DNA of 28,228 nucleotides, from NCBI GenBank assembly GCA_040751775.1, contig JBFMGD010000035.1, forward strand, positions 1 through 28,228, written 5' to 3'. The DNA is from JBFMGD01 sp040751775 (GTDB lineage: Bacteria > Bacillota > Dethiobacteria > DTU022). The notes below the pieces were generated by a model. The model was not told where the DNA came from. It did no database searches and was given only the letters and a program-made list of their open reading frames with translations. Of the stretch, positions 14,491 through 22,811 are shown one piece after another (the stretch's first letter is position 1; each line of letters begins with the position of its first letter). The position numbers and the translations under genes are program-made.

Positions 14491-16500
14491 GTGCAAATAG
14501 TGAGAATTACCGATAAAGTGAGAAATATAATGCCGGGTTTTGCAAATTGGCTCAAAACGGCGGTTATTTGTATTAAAGGTTTTTTTTCAAAAATCATAGC
14601 CTATACGAAAGAGTGTTTTCAAAAAATGAAAAAGAATAAAAAGAAATCCATAATTATCGGAGGCCTGGCCCTGCTGGTTATCGCGGTAGTTTCCCTTGCC
14701 GCCATAATTTACTTCCTGATTACCGATCCCCAAAGTGTTTTGCTGGATCATAATTTTTCCAGCGATAGGCAGTACCTGGTTGATGAAGAATTCTCTGAAA
14801 GCATTGTCAACATTGCTGTTTTAGGGTTCGACCGCAATGCCGAAAGGGAGCAATATGCTTATTTGTTTCTACCTGATTTTATCGCCGTATTATCCATTAA
14901 TTTTGAAACGGGAGACGTGGCTTTTGTCCGGGTGCTCCGTGACTCATACGTTCCCATCGCTGTTACCGGGATTAAGGATAAAATCAATCATTCGTATTAT
15001 CACGGCTATATGCACGGCGGCGGTACGGATCGCGACACGGACGGGCTCCAATGCACCCTTGATACAGTCAGCGCGGCCCTGGGTGGAGTGCCGATTCATT
15101 ATTATGTTTCAGTAAATATGGACGGGTTGGCCTACCTGGTTGACGCCATCGGGGGCGTTGAATACAGGGTGAAAGAGAACCTCTATGACAAATTCGGCAA
15201 TCGTATATTGAAAAAGGGCACACACTACTTTACCGGGGAACAATTCGTGCTCTTCGTGCGCCACCGTGATGATAACAGCGGCCAGGATGTCGGGAGGGCG
15301 ACCAGACAATTCGATATATTAGACGATCTTTTTGAGAGTTTAAGGGATAAGGGTATGTTAAATACTATTCCCACGCTTTTCAAGGTTTACCGTGATTACA
15401 TTGAAACAGATTTAACCTTGAAGCAGGTTGCTGCTTTGGTATACTACGCCAAGGATTTTGATCCAAAGAGTGACATGTTTTACTATCTTGACGGTACCAG
15501 CCAGACTAAGGACGGCATCTGGTACTGGGTACTCAACCAGGCCCAACGGGTATCCCTTATTCAACAGGTGTTCGGTATTACCGCGCAACTCTGGCCGCAG
15601 GAGGTTTTAACGGATACCCCGCCTCCGCCGTTGAAAGCGTTTAATTATGACATGGATTACGACAGTATGGGCAGGTCCGTGGTTGAACTTTCCTGGGTTC
15701 CAGGGGACGATAAGAAGTTACGCTACGAGTTGTACCGCGATAATGAACTCATTCTGCAAACCGAACAGGATGACCCTGTCACCGAGTACATCGACACCGA
15801 CGTGGACGAGGGCGATACCTACACCTATACCCTGAAGGTTTTCCACTACCGCGCAGAGGGCCCGCCGGCCAGTTTAACCGTTTATGTGCCGGCGCCGGCT
15901 GTACCTGATGTTACCGGTATAACGCAGCTTGAGGCGAAGACTATCATTGAGAACGCCGGCTTTGTTTTTGGCGTTGTTATTGGAGAGGATTATCATGAAA
16001 CTATCGATACGGGAAGGGTGATCAGCACCCAACCCGCAGCCGGGACGGAAGCGGTGCGCGGCACTACCATAAACCTGGTTGTTTCCAGGGGGCTTAAAGT
16101 AGCGGTTCCCAATGTAACTAATAAAACTCAAGGCGAAGCTCAGACGCTGATCGGGAACGCCGGCTTGGTATTCGGGGTAGTGGAACGTATGGAATTCCAC
16201 GCTACTATACCGGTAAATAAGGTAATCAGGTCGGTGCCGGCAGCCGGGACGAAGGTGAACCCGAACAGCACGGTGAACGTGGTGCTTTCCAAGGGCCCCG
16301 CTATCGTGCCAAATCTATTCGAGATGCCTCAGGGGGAGGCACAGACAGCGATTACAAACGCAGGTCTGGTTGTAGGTACTATAACCAACCAGCCCCACGA
16401 CTCGATACCCTCAGGAAACGTAATTAGTCAGAGCCCGGCAGCCTGGACACAGGTTTCGCCCGGTACCTCAGTGAACCTGTTTGTTTCTTCGGGACCTTAA
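14491..16500 (+). CDS. LytR-CpsA-Psr (LCP) protein with FN3-like and three PASTA domains
   Basis: A 669-residue membrane-anchored protein. It has a basic cytoplasmic tail, one membrane segment at about residues 54-77, and an extracellular LCP domain at about 105-285 (VNIAVLGFDRN, RVLRDSYVPI, DKINHSYYHG, GGVPIHYYV, VGRATRQFDIL). An FN3-like domain follows at about 380-465, then three PASTA repeats at about 470-534, 538-602 and 605-668. LCP enzymes transfer undecaprenyl-linked glycans to peptidoglycan, and PASTA domains bind peptidoglycan or muropeptides. The usual R-x-D-T of the LCP core is L-P-D-F at 127-130, so the arginine is missing. The start is GTG at 14491 or GTG at 14500. Its own promoter and a strong terminator flank it, so it is likely monocistronic. 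Confidence 0.92.
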   Translation: MQIVRITDKVRNIMPGFANWLKTAVICIKGFFSKIIAYTKECFQKMKKNKKKSIIIGGLALLVIAVVSLAAIIYFLITDPQSVLLDHNFSSDRQYLVDEEFSESIVNIAVLGFDRNAEREQYAYLFLPDFIAVLSINFETGDVAFVRVLRDSYVPIAVTGIKDKINHSYYHGYMHGGGTDRDTDGLQCTLDTVSAALGGVPIHYYVSVNMDGLAYLVDAIGGVEYRVKENLYDKFGNRILKKGTHYFTGEQFVLFVRHRDDNSGQDVGRATRQFDILDDLFESLRDKGMLNTIPTLFKVYRDYIETDLTLKQVAALVYYAKDFDPKSDMFYYLDGTSQTKDGIWYWVLNQAQRVSLIQQVFGITAQLWPQEVLTDTPPPPLKAFNYDMDYDSMGRSVVELSWVPGDDKKLRYELYRDNELILQTEQDDPVTEYIDTDVDEGDTYTYTLKVFHYRAEGPPASLTVYVPAPAVPDVTGITQLEAKTIIENAGFVFGVVIGEDYHETIDTGRVISTQPAAGTEAVRGTTINLVVSRGLKVAVPNVTNKTQGEAQTLIGNAGLVFGVVERMEFHATIPVNKVIRSVPAAGTKVNPNSTVNVVLSKGPAIVPNLFEMPQGEAQTAITNAGLVVGTITNQPHDSIPSGNVISQSPAAWTQVSPGTSVNLFVSSGP

Positions 16501-16528
16501 TAGCCATAGGTTAGAAGATAATTGATCT

Positions 16529-16560
16529 GGCGGGGGCTGTAGGCCCCCGCCGATTTATTT
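16529..16560 (+). terminator. Rho-independent terminator after the LCP-PASTA gene
   Basis: GGCGGGGGC (16529-16537) and GCCCCCGCC (16543-16551) form a perfect 9-base stem with loop TGTAG, followed by GATTTATTT. The T-tract is interrupted but the stem is very stable. Confidence 0.8.
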
Positions 16561-16615
16561 GATCCGTCTCACCTTTAACTTCTCACCTCACACCTAAATG
16601 TTAACCACGTTTAAT

Positions 16616-16645
16616 TTGACTTTACATCCTTAGTTATGTTAACTT
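16616..16645 (+). promoter_or_regulatory. Weak candidate promoter for the second LCP gene
   Basis: TTGACT (16616-16621, 5/6) is followed after 17 to 18 bases by TTAACTT, only 3/6 to the -10 consensus. The terminator upstream implies that a promoter must exist in this 130-base stretch; this is the best match seen. Confidence 0.3.
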
Positions 16646-16692
16646 AACTGGGATGGCACGCTCGTAACTCAATCGCTGGAAAGTTGAACAAC

Positions 16693-17853
16693 ATGAATAA
16701 ATTTAAGCGTCTTTTCACCGCCCTCTTACTGCTTGCGCTGCTTGGAGCGGCTGCTGTTACATTTGTCTTACTGAACCCCGGCCGCCTCTTCCGGGCGAGC
16801 ACCGGCCATGCCGGCGAGTTCGGCGTTGAGGAGACTTTCGACCGGGACAGGGTCAACATCGCCCTGCTCGGTTTCGACCGGAACGAAGCCCGGGACGAGC
16901 GGGTCTACCGCCCGGATACGATCATGATCGCCTCGCTCAATTTTCAGACTGGAGAAGTTGCGGTCGTGAATATACCCCGGGACAGCTATGTCTTGATCTC
17001 CGGCGTGGAGATATACGACAAAATCAATCACGCCTATATGCACGGGCATGACCTGCCGGATGTAGAAAACCCGCATGCCGGCGGCATCGAGACCACTCTC
17101 CGCACGATCGAGGATTTCCTGGGCGGGGTGCCGATCCACTATTACGTGGCCGTGGATATGGACGGCGTGGTGGAAATCATCGATCAGCTCGGCGGTGTTG
17201 ACTATGATGTGGCATACCCGGTCAAGGCTGACTTCGGTCGGGGTGAATTGCTGCTCGACCAGGGTTTTCAGCATTTGGATGGGCGCCAATTTTTAACCTA
17301 TATCCGCGATCGCAGCGTCGGCGGTGATACGGCACGGTCGCAGAGGCAGCAGCAGATTTTAATCGCCGCTTTTGCGCAGTTGAAGCGGCAGGGCAGGCTC
17401 AGGGATATTGTGCCGGTATATCAGTCGCTGAAAAACAATGTGGAGACCAACCTGACCCCGATCCAGATCGGGGCCCTGGCCTTATTCGGTTTAAGAGTTG
17501 AACCCGCGTCAATCGGCACCGCTGTTTTTCCGGGTTCCATTCAATTTGCCCCGCAGGGTGATCTTGATATCTCTTATATCGTGATCGACGAAGCAAAGCG
17601 TGTTGAACTGATCAAAGAAATTTTCGGCGTGACCGTGGCCGCAAGAACCCAGATTGTCCTGCCCGGCCCGCGCCGGGCGGCGCTGCCGCAGCGCGAACCT
17701 GAACCCGTTTCGCCGGGGGCGCCGTCGGCACCTGAACTAGCCCCGGGCGAACCCGCGCTTCCCGAACCCGGCGAACCCGAACCGGCAGAAGGCGGGCGGT
17801 CCGGCGGCCCGGTAAGCGATGGTGGTAATGAGAGCGACTGGGAGAAGGATTAA
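16693..17853 (+). CDS. LytR-CpsA-Psr (LCP) family glycopolymer ligase
   Basis: A 386-residue LCP protein with a single N-terminal membrane segment (about residues 7-27) and an extracellular LCP domain. The motifs are canonical: VNIALLGFDRN, YRPDTIM (retaining the arginine missing from the neighbouring LCP protein), NIPRDSYVLI, DKINHAYMHG, GGVPIHYYVAVDMDG and RSQRQQQIL. The last 50 residues are rich in proline, glutamate and glycine and probably form a flexible wall-spanning tail. ATG at 16693 is preferred over TTG at 16684 because GGAAAG lies 9 bases before the ATG. It probably transfers the lipid-linked polymer to peptidoglycan and may work beside the LCP-PASTA protein. Confidence 0.92.
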   Translation: MNKFKRLFTALLLLALLGAAAVTFVLLNPGRLFRASTGHAGEFGVEETFDRDRVNIALLGFDRNEARDERVYRPDTIMIASLNFQTGEVAVVNIPRDSYVLISGVEIYDKINHAYMHGHDLPDVENPHAGGIETTLRTIEDFLGGVPIHYYVAVDMDGVVEIIDQLGGVDYDVAYPVKADFGRGELLLDQGFQHLDGRQFLTYIRDRSVGGDTARSQRQQQILIAAFAQLKRQGRLRDIVPVYQSLKNNVETNLTPIQIGALALFGLRVEPASIGTAVFPGSIQFAPQGDLDISYIVIDEAKRVELIKEIFGVTVAARTQIVLPGPRRAALPQREPEPVSPGAPSAPELAPGEPALPEPGEPEPAEGGRSGGPVSDGGNESDWEKD

Positions 17854-17897
17854 TATTTAGGATAGAAATAGCGCGAATTAGTACAGAATAATCAAAT

Positions 17898-17927
17898 ATG
17901 GCAAGATGGCGCCAAAAAAGCTATAAT
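17898..17927 (+). promoter_or_regulatory. Candidate copA promoter
   Basis: A perfect TATAAT (17922-17927) is preceded after 18 bases by ATGGCA (17898-17903, 4/6). It supports starting copA at 17961 rather than at the in-frame ATG at 17898. I see no clear CsoR or CopY operator. Confidence 0.45.
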
Positions 17928-17960
17928 GTGAATAAACCCTTGAATCAGAGGGGTGAACTA

Positions 17961-20423
17961 ATGAATATGCAAGAACAGAGCCTTAAAATCGGGGGCATGC
18001 ACTGTGCCGCCTGTGCCCGGAAGATCGAGAGTGAATTGGGCAGGCTGGCAGGCGTGGCCGAGGCGAGGGTGAACCTGGCCACGGAGAAGGCTTACCTGCG
18101 CTACGATCCGGAGCGGGTCGGCACGGAACAAATACATAATATTATCGAGCAGGCCGGCTACAGCGTGGTGCCGGAGCGGGAGCATCTTTCCTTCACGGTA
18201 ACCGATCTCAGCTGTGCGGCCTGCGTGCGGCGGGTCGAACAGGCGTTGCGCCGGGTGGCGGGGGTCGAGGAGGCCCGTGTCAACCTGGCCACCGGGCAGG
18301 CTTTTATCACCTACGATCCGGGCCAAGCTGACGAGGCTGCGCTGCGCCGGGCGGTTCTGGATACGGGTTACGGAGTGGGGGAATCCCGGGAAGCCGCGGC
18401 AGCGGACGACCGGGAGAGCAGCCGTTTCGCCGCCGCCCGCAGGCGCATGCTTATCGCCTGGGTCTTTACCCTGCCGGTGATTATCTGGATGATCCCGGAG
18501 ATGTTCTTTCACTATGCGCCGTTCGGTCACGGCTCCATGAATATTGGGATGATTGTGCTGGCAGCGCCGGTGCTCTTCTGGCCGGGGCGTGAAACCCTGG
18601 GCGGGGCCTGGCGCGCCCTGCGGCACGGTTCGGCGAATATGGATGTGCTGATCACAATGGGCACGACGGCCGCTTTTATCACCGGGCCGCTCTCGTTTGT
18701 TTTTCCGATTGCCAATTACGCCGGCATCGCGGCCATGATCATGGCCTTCCACCTGACCGGCCGCTACCTCGAAGCACGGGCCAAGGGGAGGGCTTCGGAG
18801 GCGATCCGCCGGCTGCTGCAGCTGGAGGCACACACGGCCAACCTGCTGGTGGATGGCGATGAAAAACAGGTGCCGATCGAGCAGGTCCGGGTAGGCGACC
18901 TGATTATCGTCCGTCCCGGCGAGAAAGTGCCCACCGACGGCAGCGTGGAAGAAGGGGAGAGCAGTATCGACGAATCCATGGCCACCGGGGAGTCGATGCC
19001 AATTGCTAAGGGGCCGGGCGACCAGGTGATCGGAGCCACGATCAACCTGGAAGGGGTGCTGCGGGTCAGGGCCACCCGGGTGGGGAGCGATACATTTTTA
19101 GCCCAGGTGATCCGGCTGGTGGAAGAAGCCCAGGGGACGCGTGTGCCGATCCAGGAATTTGCCGACCGCGTCACCGGCTGGTTTGTGCCCGCCGTGCTCG
19201 TTGTTGCCGCACTGACCCTGGGGCTGTGGCTGCTGCTGCCCGGTTCGATGCGCGTTGTTTTAAACGCGGCCGCTCCTTTCCTGCCCTGGGTCGATCCCGG
19301 TTTAAGCCCGTTCAGCCTGGCCCTGATCTCGGTGGTGGCGGTGCTGGTGATCGCCTGTCCCTGCGCCCTCGGGCTGGCCACGCCGACGGCGCTAATGGTC
19401 GGCAGCGGCCTCGGCGCGGAGAACGGGGTGTTGATCCGCCACGGCGCCGCTATCCAGGCGCTGCTGGAGGCGAAAACGATTGTCTTTGATAAGACCGGCA
19501 CCCTGACCCGGGGTGAACCGGCGGTAACCGATATTGTCCCGGCCGGTGCCTTTAGTGAGACGGAGCTGCTGCGCCTGGCCGGCGGCCTGGAGCAAAATTC
19601 GGAGCACCCCCTGGCGCGGGCGGTGATGGCCAGGGCCAGGCAGGCAGCGGCGCTGGCCATACCCGGCACGGATACATTTACCGCTTTGCCCGGCAAGGGT
19701 GTGCGGGCCAGGATTGAAGGTAAAGAGGTGCTGCTGGGGAACCGGCGGCTGATGCTGGAAAACCAAATTGACATAACTTTTCTTGAAGAAACTATCGATC
19801 ACCTTGAAAACCAGGGGAAAACGGTGATCCAGGTAGCGGCGGACGGGAGCGCCGCCGGGGTGATCGCCGTGGCCGATGTTTTAAAAGCGGATGCGCCGGC
19901 GGCGCTGGAAGAGCTGCGCCGGCGCGGTTACCAGACAGTGATGCTCACCGGTGACAACCCTGCTACCGCCGCCGCGATCGCCCGGGCGGTCGGTATCGAC
20001 CGCGTCCTCGCGGAGGTGCTGCCCGGTGATAAGGCCGCCGAGATCAGGCGCCTGCAGGAAGAAGGGCGGCGGGTGATCATGGTCGGTGACGGAATTAACG
20101 ACGCGCCGGCCTTAACCCAGGCCGATGTCGGGATCGCGTTGGGGACGGGAACCGATATCGCCATCGAATCTTCGGATATCACCCTGATCAAGGGGGATCT
20201 CGCGGCGGTAGTCACCGCTTTGAATATTTCGCGCGCCACCTTCCGTAAAATCCGGGAAAACCTGTTTTGGGCTTTCTTTTATAACCTGGTGGCCGTGCCG
20301 GTGGCGGTGCTCGGGCTGCTGCATCCGGTCATCGCGGAGATCGCCATGGCTTCGAGTTCGATCACCGTGGTTACCAACGCTACCCGCCTGCGCCGCGCGC
20401 GGGTGAAGTATCCCGCGCAATAA
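17961..20423 (+). CDS. copA: Copper-exporting P1B-type ATPase
   Basis: An 820-residue heavy-metal pump that exports monovalent copper from the cytoplasm using ATP. Two N-terminal metal-binding domains carry GMHCAAC (residues 12-18) and a second CAAC motif in the domain at about 77-143. The membrane copper site CPC is at residues 466-468 in IACPCALG. The phosphorylation motif DKTGT begins at D510, SEHPLARA is the P1B-specific HP motif, and GDGINDAPAL is the hinge. The final segments contain YN and MASSS, consistent with the Cu(I) subgroup. The start at 17961 has GAGGGGTG 5 to 6 bases upstream. There is no neighbouring copZ or csoR gene. Confidence 0.95.
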   Translation: MNMQEQSLKIGGMHCAACARKIESELGRLAGVAEARVNLATEKAYLRYDPERVGTEQIHNIIEQAGYSVVPEREHLSFTVTDLSCAACVRRVEQALRRVAGVEEARVNLATGQAFITYDPGQADEAALRRAVLDTGYGVGESREAAAADDRESSRFAAARRRMLIAWVFTLPVIIWMIPEMFFHYAPFGHGSMNIGMIVLAAPVLFWPGRETLGGAWRALRHGSANMDVLITMGTTAAFITGPLSFVFPIANYAGIAAMIMAFHLTGRYLEARAKGRASEAIRRLLQLEAHTANLLVDGDEKQVPIEQVRVGDLIIVRPGEKVPTDGSVEEGESSIDESMATGESMPIAKGPGDQVIGATINLEGVLRVRATRVGSDTFLAQVIRLVEEAQGTRVPIQEFADRVTGWFVPAVLVVAALTLGLWLLLPGSMRVVLNAAAPFLPWVDPGLSPFSLALISVVAVLVIACPCALGLATPTALMVGSGLGAENGVLIRHGAAIQALLEAKTIVFDKTGTLTRGEPAVTDIVPAGAFSETELLRLAGGLEQNSEHPLARAVMARARQAAALAIPGTDTFTALPGKGVRARIEGKEVLLGNRRLMLENQIDITFLEETIDHLENQGKTVIQVAADGSAAGVIAVADVLKADAPAALEELRRRGYQTVMLTGDNPATAAAIARAVGIDRVLAEVLPGDKAAEIRRLQEEGRRVIMVGDGINDAPALTQADVGIALGTGTDIAIESSDITLIKGDLAAVVTALNISRATFRKIRENLFWAFFYNLVAVPVAVLGLLHPVIAEIAMASSSITVVTNATRLRRARVKYPAQ

Positions 20424-20454
20424 ATCATTCAGAATTCAGAAGTGATAAAGAGAA

Positions 20455-20474
20455 GGGCACGGCATGCCGTGTCC
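20455..20474. repeat. Short palindrome just before pyrF
   Basis: GGGCACGG and CCGTGTCC pair over 8 bases (one G-T) around CATG. It resembles the palindrome at 4127 and ends only 5 bases before the possible TTG start of pyrF, so it could affect translation initiation there. Confidence 0.5.
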
Positions 20475-20479
20475 GCTGG

Positions 20480-21205
20480 TTGGAAAAAATAAGCCGGGCG
20501 GTGATCATAATATTAGAACCCAACCAACGGATTATCTGTGCTCTGGATGTAACTGATCCGGGAGAAGCACGGCGTATTGTCGGCGAACTGGACGGGCTGG
20601 TCGATTTCTTTAAAGTGGGGATGCTGCTGTACCTGGTCGACGGCCGGAAGATCGTGCAGTGGTTGCTGGAGCAGGGCAAAAAGGTGTTCCTGGACCTCAA
20701 ATTTTACGATGTGCCCGATACGGTGGGTCCGGCTGTGAGCCGGGTAGCCGCTTCAGGGGTGCACTTATTGACCGTGCACGGCAACCGCGAAATTTTAAAG
20801 CGAGCGGGTGAAGCGGCCGCCGGAACCGGCCTGCAAGTGCTGGCGGTAACGGCGCTGACCAGCCTGGATGTTACTGACATCAGGGAGATGGGCTTTGCCT
20901 GCTCCGTCGAAGAGCTGGTGCTCCAGCGGGCGAAGTGGGCGATGAAATACGGCTGCGCCGGTGTAATCGCCTCGCCGCGCGAGGCGGCCCTGGTGCGGGC
21001 ACGCTGCGGCAAGGAACTGCTCATCGTGACCCCGGGGATCCGGCTTGTCGGCGGTGATCTTGGCACTCATAAACGGGCCGCTTCGCCGGGCGAGGCTGTG
21101 GCAGCCGGCGCCGACTACCTGGTGGTCGGGCAACCGATTATCAAGTCCGGTGACCCGCGCGCAGCTGCCCGGCAGATTGCCGGCGAGATCCGGACCGGCA
21201 AATAA
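20480..21205 (+). CDS. pyrF: Orotidine 5'-phosphate decarboxylase
   Basis: Decarboxylates OMP to UMP, the last step of de novo pyrimidine synthesis. The TIM-barrel signature is clear: RIICALDV at the first strand, the catalytic DLKFYD (D-x-K-x2-D) at residues 72-77, TVHGN, TPGIR and the phosphate-binding VVGQPIIKSGDP near the end. The length of about 235-241 residues is normal. The start is uncertain. TTG at 20480 has no ribosome binding site, and GTG at 20501 also lacks a good one. A GGTGATC sequence at 20500-20506 would favour initiation around 20507-20513, where only ATA codons exist. No other pyr genes are adjacent. Confidence 0.92.
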   Translation: MEKISRAVIIILEPNQRIICALDVTDPGEARRIVGELDGLVDFFKVGMLLYLVDGRKIVQWLLEQGKKVFLDLKFYDVPDTVGPAVSRVAASGVHLLTVHGNREILKRAGEAAAGTGLQVLAVTALTSLDVTDIREMGFACSVEELVLQRAKWAMKYGCAGVIASPREAALVRARCGKELLIVTPGIRLVGGDLGTHKRAASPGEAVAAGADYLVVGQPIIKSGDPRAAARQIAGEIRTGK

Positions 21206-21242
21206 GGTTCCTCTAAATGACCGGGTACCGCAATTCTGCAGT

Positions 21243-21266
21243 GACGCCGCGCAGGGGCGGCGTCTT
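21243..21266 (+). terminator. Possible terminator after pyrF
   Basis: GACGCCGC (21243-21250) and GCGGCGTC (21257-21264) form a perfect 8-base GC stem with a 6-base loop, but only two T residues follow. Function as a terminator is therefore uncertain. Confidence 0.45.
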
Positions 21267-21384
21267 AACATGTACCAAAAAAGACATGGATTTTAAACGA
21301 ATGCAGTATCAATGCTGTCTGGCCTGCACGGGTAATCTCCTGAGACCCTCTTGTAAGAAGGGGGTATGGAAAGGCGGCTAAAAA

Positions 21385-21972
21385 ATGGTACATTGGAAAG
21401 ACAGCCTGGCGGCGCTAATTCCTTATTACGATCGGGACGGCAGCAATGCCACCCTGGTATACCGCACCGGAGGGCAGGTTGAAGAAGACCGCCGCACGGT
21501 AAAGTGGAACTTGAAACGGCTGGCGAGACACTTTTCGATTGATCTGGAAGCGGTTCGCAAAAACCATGGAGAGCGCCTCGGTACCTTTCAGGGAGTGCCG
21601 CTGCCGTTTTCGGCGGCCCTTGTCCTCGTGCCGCTTAAGACCCGGCAGGCGATCGGGAGAAACGACGGCTGCTGCGGTTATTTCAACCCTGCCGCGATCT
21701 GTAAATACTACCCTGACGCAGAAAAGAGTACAGTAATTGTCCTGGATGGAGGGCAGCAAATCAGCTGTCTTTTCTCCATGCGAACCGTGCATAAACGCTT
21801 GAAAGCGTCCGAGATTGTCCTGGAGAGTTACCGGAGGCAACTGCTGCCGGGCACTGCCTATATTAATGCGCCGGGGTCAGAGTTCCATAGTAAGCCCCAC
21901 TCCATGGAACCGTTATTTTTGGCGCTGATCAGGGAGTTACTGACGCTCGCTGATGGCGCAAATAAACGGTGA
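21385..21972 (+). CDS. Conserved-looking unknown protein with ComK-like pattern
   Basis: A 195-residue soluble protein without a signal peptide or membrane segment. I do not recognise it with confidence. The central part resembles the competence regulator ComK in order and spacing: a LVPLKTRQ strand at residues 80-87, CCGYFNPAAI at 96-105, VIVLDGGQQISC at 117-128, then a charged segment ending near 150. This parallels the ComK pattern of hydrophobic strand, CGWI, 'F-x-NG-x-x-L' and a basic helix. The resemblance is from memory and may be chance; a LytTR-like DNA-binding domain is another possibility. The start is ATG behind AAAGGCGG. It lies alone between pyrF and a phosphatase gene with its own promoter. 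Confidence 0.65.
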   Translation: MVHWKDSLAALIPYYDRDGSNATLVYRTGGQVEEDRRTVKWNLKRLARHFSIDLEAVRKNHGERLGTFQGVPLPFSAALVLVPLKTRQAIGRNDGCCGYFNPAAICKYYPDAEKSTVIVLDGGQQISCLFSMRTVHKRLKASEIVLESYRRQLLPGTAYINAPGSEFHSKPHSMEPLFLALIRELLTLADGANKR

Positions 21973-21979
21973 TTGCCGC

Positions 21980-22007
21980 TTGACGGTGAAGAGGGATTTT
22001 ATATAAT
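21980..22007 (+). promoter_or_regulatory. Strong promoter for the histidine phosphatase gene
   Basis: TTGACG (21980-21985, 5/6), a 16-base spacer and a perfect TATAAT (22002-22007). Transcription from about 22014 gives an approximately 150-base leader that contains a perfect 12-base palindrome TTCCCCGGGGAA (22104-22115) and a purine-rich GGAGAGGGGGAGAGGGG run. I could not match the leader to any known riboswitch. Confidence 0.65.
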
Positions 22008-22163
22008 TTACAGAAGTCATAGTAGACAAACATGTCGTCTGCGCTACCAGCAGGGGGATGAAAGTGCCGGAGAGGGGGAGAGGGGATTTATCACGAATTG
22101 ATATTCCCCGGGGAAAAGGTATTTTGGCTTACGGCTGCTATGCAATAAGATGAAAGGGTGATC

Positions 22164-22811
22164 ATGACCATTATGAATACAGCGATCCTGGTCCGGCACG
22201 GGGAGACAGATTGGAACAAGCAGCATCTGTTTCGCGGCCGAACCGATATACCCTTAAATGAAAACGGCCGGCGGCAAGCCCGCTTGACAGCCGCGCTCTT
22301 GCGGGATTTGCCGGTTGAAGCGATCTACTGCAGCCCCCTTTCCCGGGCGGCGGAGACGGCGCGGGAAATCGCCGCGGTTTTCAACCGTGAGCCTGAAATC
22401 TGCCTGGAATTTACGGATCTCAGTTTCGGTGAGTGGGAAGGCATGCCGGAAAATGAGGTTAAGCTGCGCTATCCGCGAGAGTATCAATGCTGGAGGGAAA
22501 CGCCGCACCTGGGATCGGCTCCGGGCGGGGAAAGCCCGGCCGCGGTCCAGGAGAGGGCATGGGACAAGCTGCAGTCGCTCACCGGGAACGGAGGGGCGGA
22601 AATAATCGTCGTGGTAACGCACCGTATTGTCCTGAAACTTTTGCTGCTGGCCGCCCTGGGCCTGCCCCAATCCAAGCTATGGACCCTGCAGCAGGATCCA
22701 TGCGCCGTCAACATTCTTAAATACAACAGCCGCCGTTGGATTTTATGCAAGTTTAACGAATCGTGCCACCTCGGCAGCCTGGCTGCGGGGATCCTCCGGG
22801 CCGATTTTTAA
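22164..22811 (+). CDS. Histidine phosphatase (CobC/GpmB/PhoE type)
   Basis: A 215-residue branch-1 histidine phosphatase that forms a phosphohistidine intermediate. LVRHGETDWN carries the nucleophile H12, LSRAAETA is the usual follow-on, and the second histidine is H153 in VVTHRIVLK (more often SHGG). LSFGEWEGMP is typical of alpha-ribazole phosphatase and phosphoglycerate-mutase-like members. The substrate cannot be fixed, and no cobalamin genes are nearby. The start is chosen as ATG 22164, since GAAAGG lies 6 bases before it; GTG 22158 and ATG 22173 are alternatives. Its stop overlaps the stop of the convergent DUF368 gene by four bases. Confidence 0.88.
   Translation: MTIMNTAILVRHGETDWNKQHLFRGRTDIPLNENGRRQARLTAALLRDLPVEAIYCSPLSRAAETAREIAAVFNREPEICLEFTDLSFGEWEGMPENEVKLRYPREYQCWRETPHLGSAPGGESPAAVQERAWDKLQSLTGNGGAEIIVVVTHRIVLKLLLLAALGLPQSKLWTLQQDPCAVNILKYNSRRWILCKFNESCHLGSLAAGILRADF

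Noticed and set aside
17958..18833. Open frame of 291 codons on the minus strand over the copA 5' end
   Set aside because: It is antisense to two conserved metal-binding domains and has low-complexity His/Pro/Arg content; no evidence of real coding.
18764..19774. Open frame of 336 codons on the minus strand inside copA
   Set aside because: The translation is Ser/Arg/Pro-rich with no recognisable domain, it has no good start site, and it lies opposite a clear P-type ATPase; it is a shadow of GC-rich codons.
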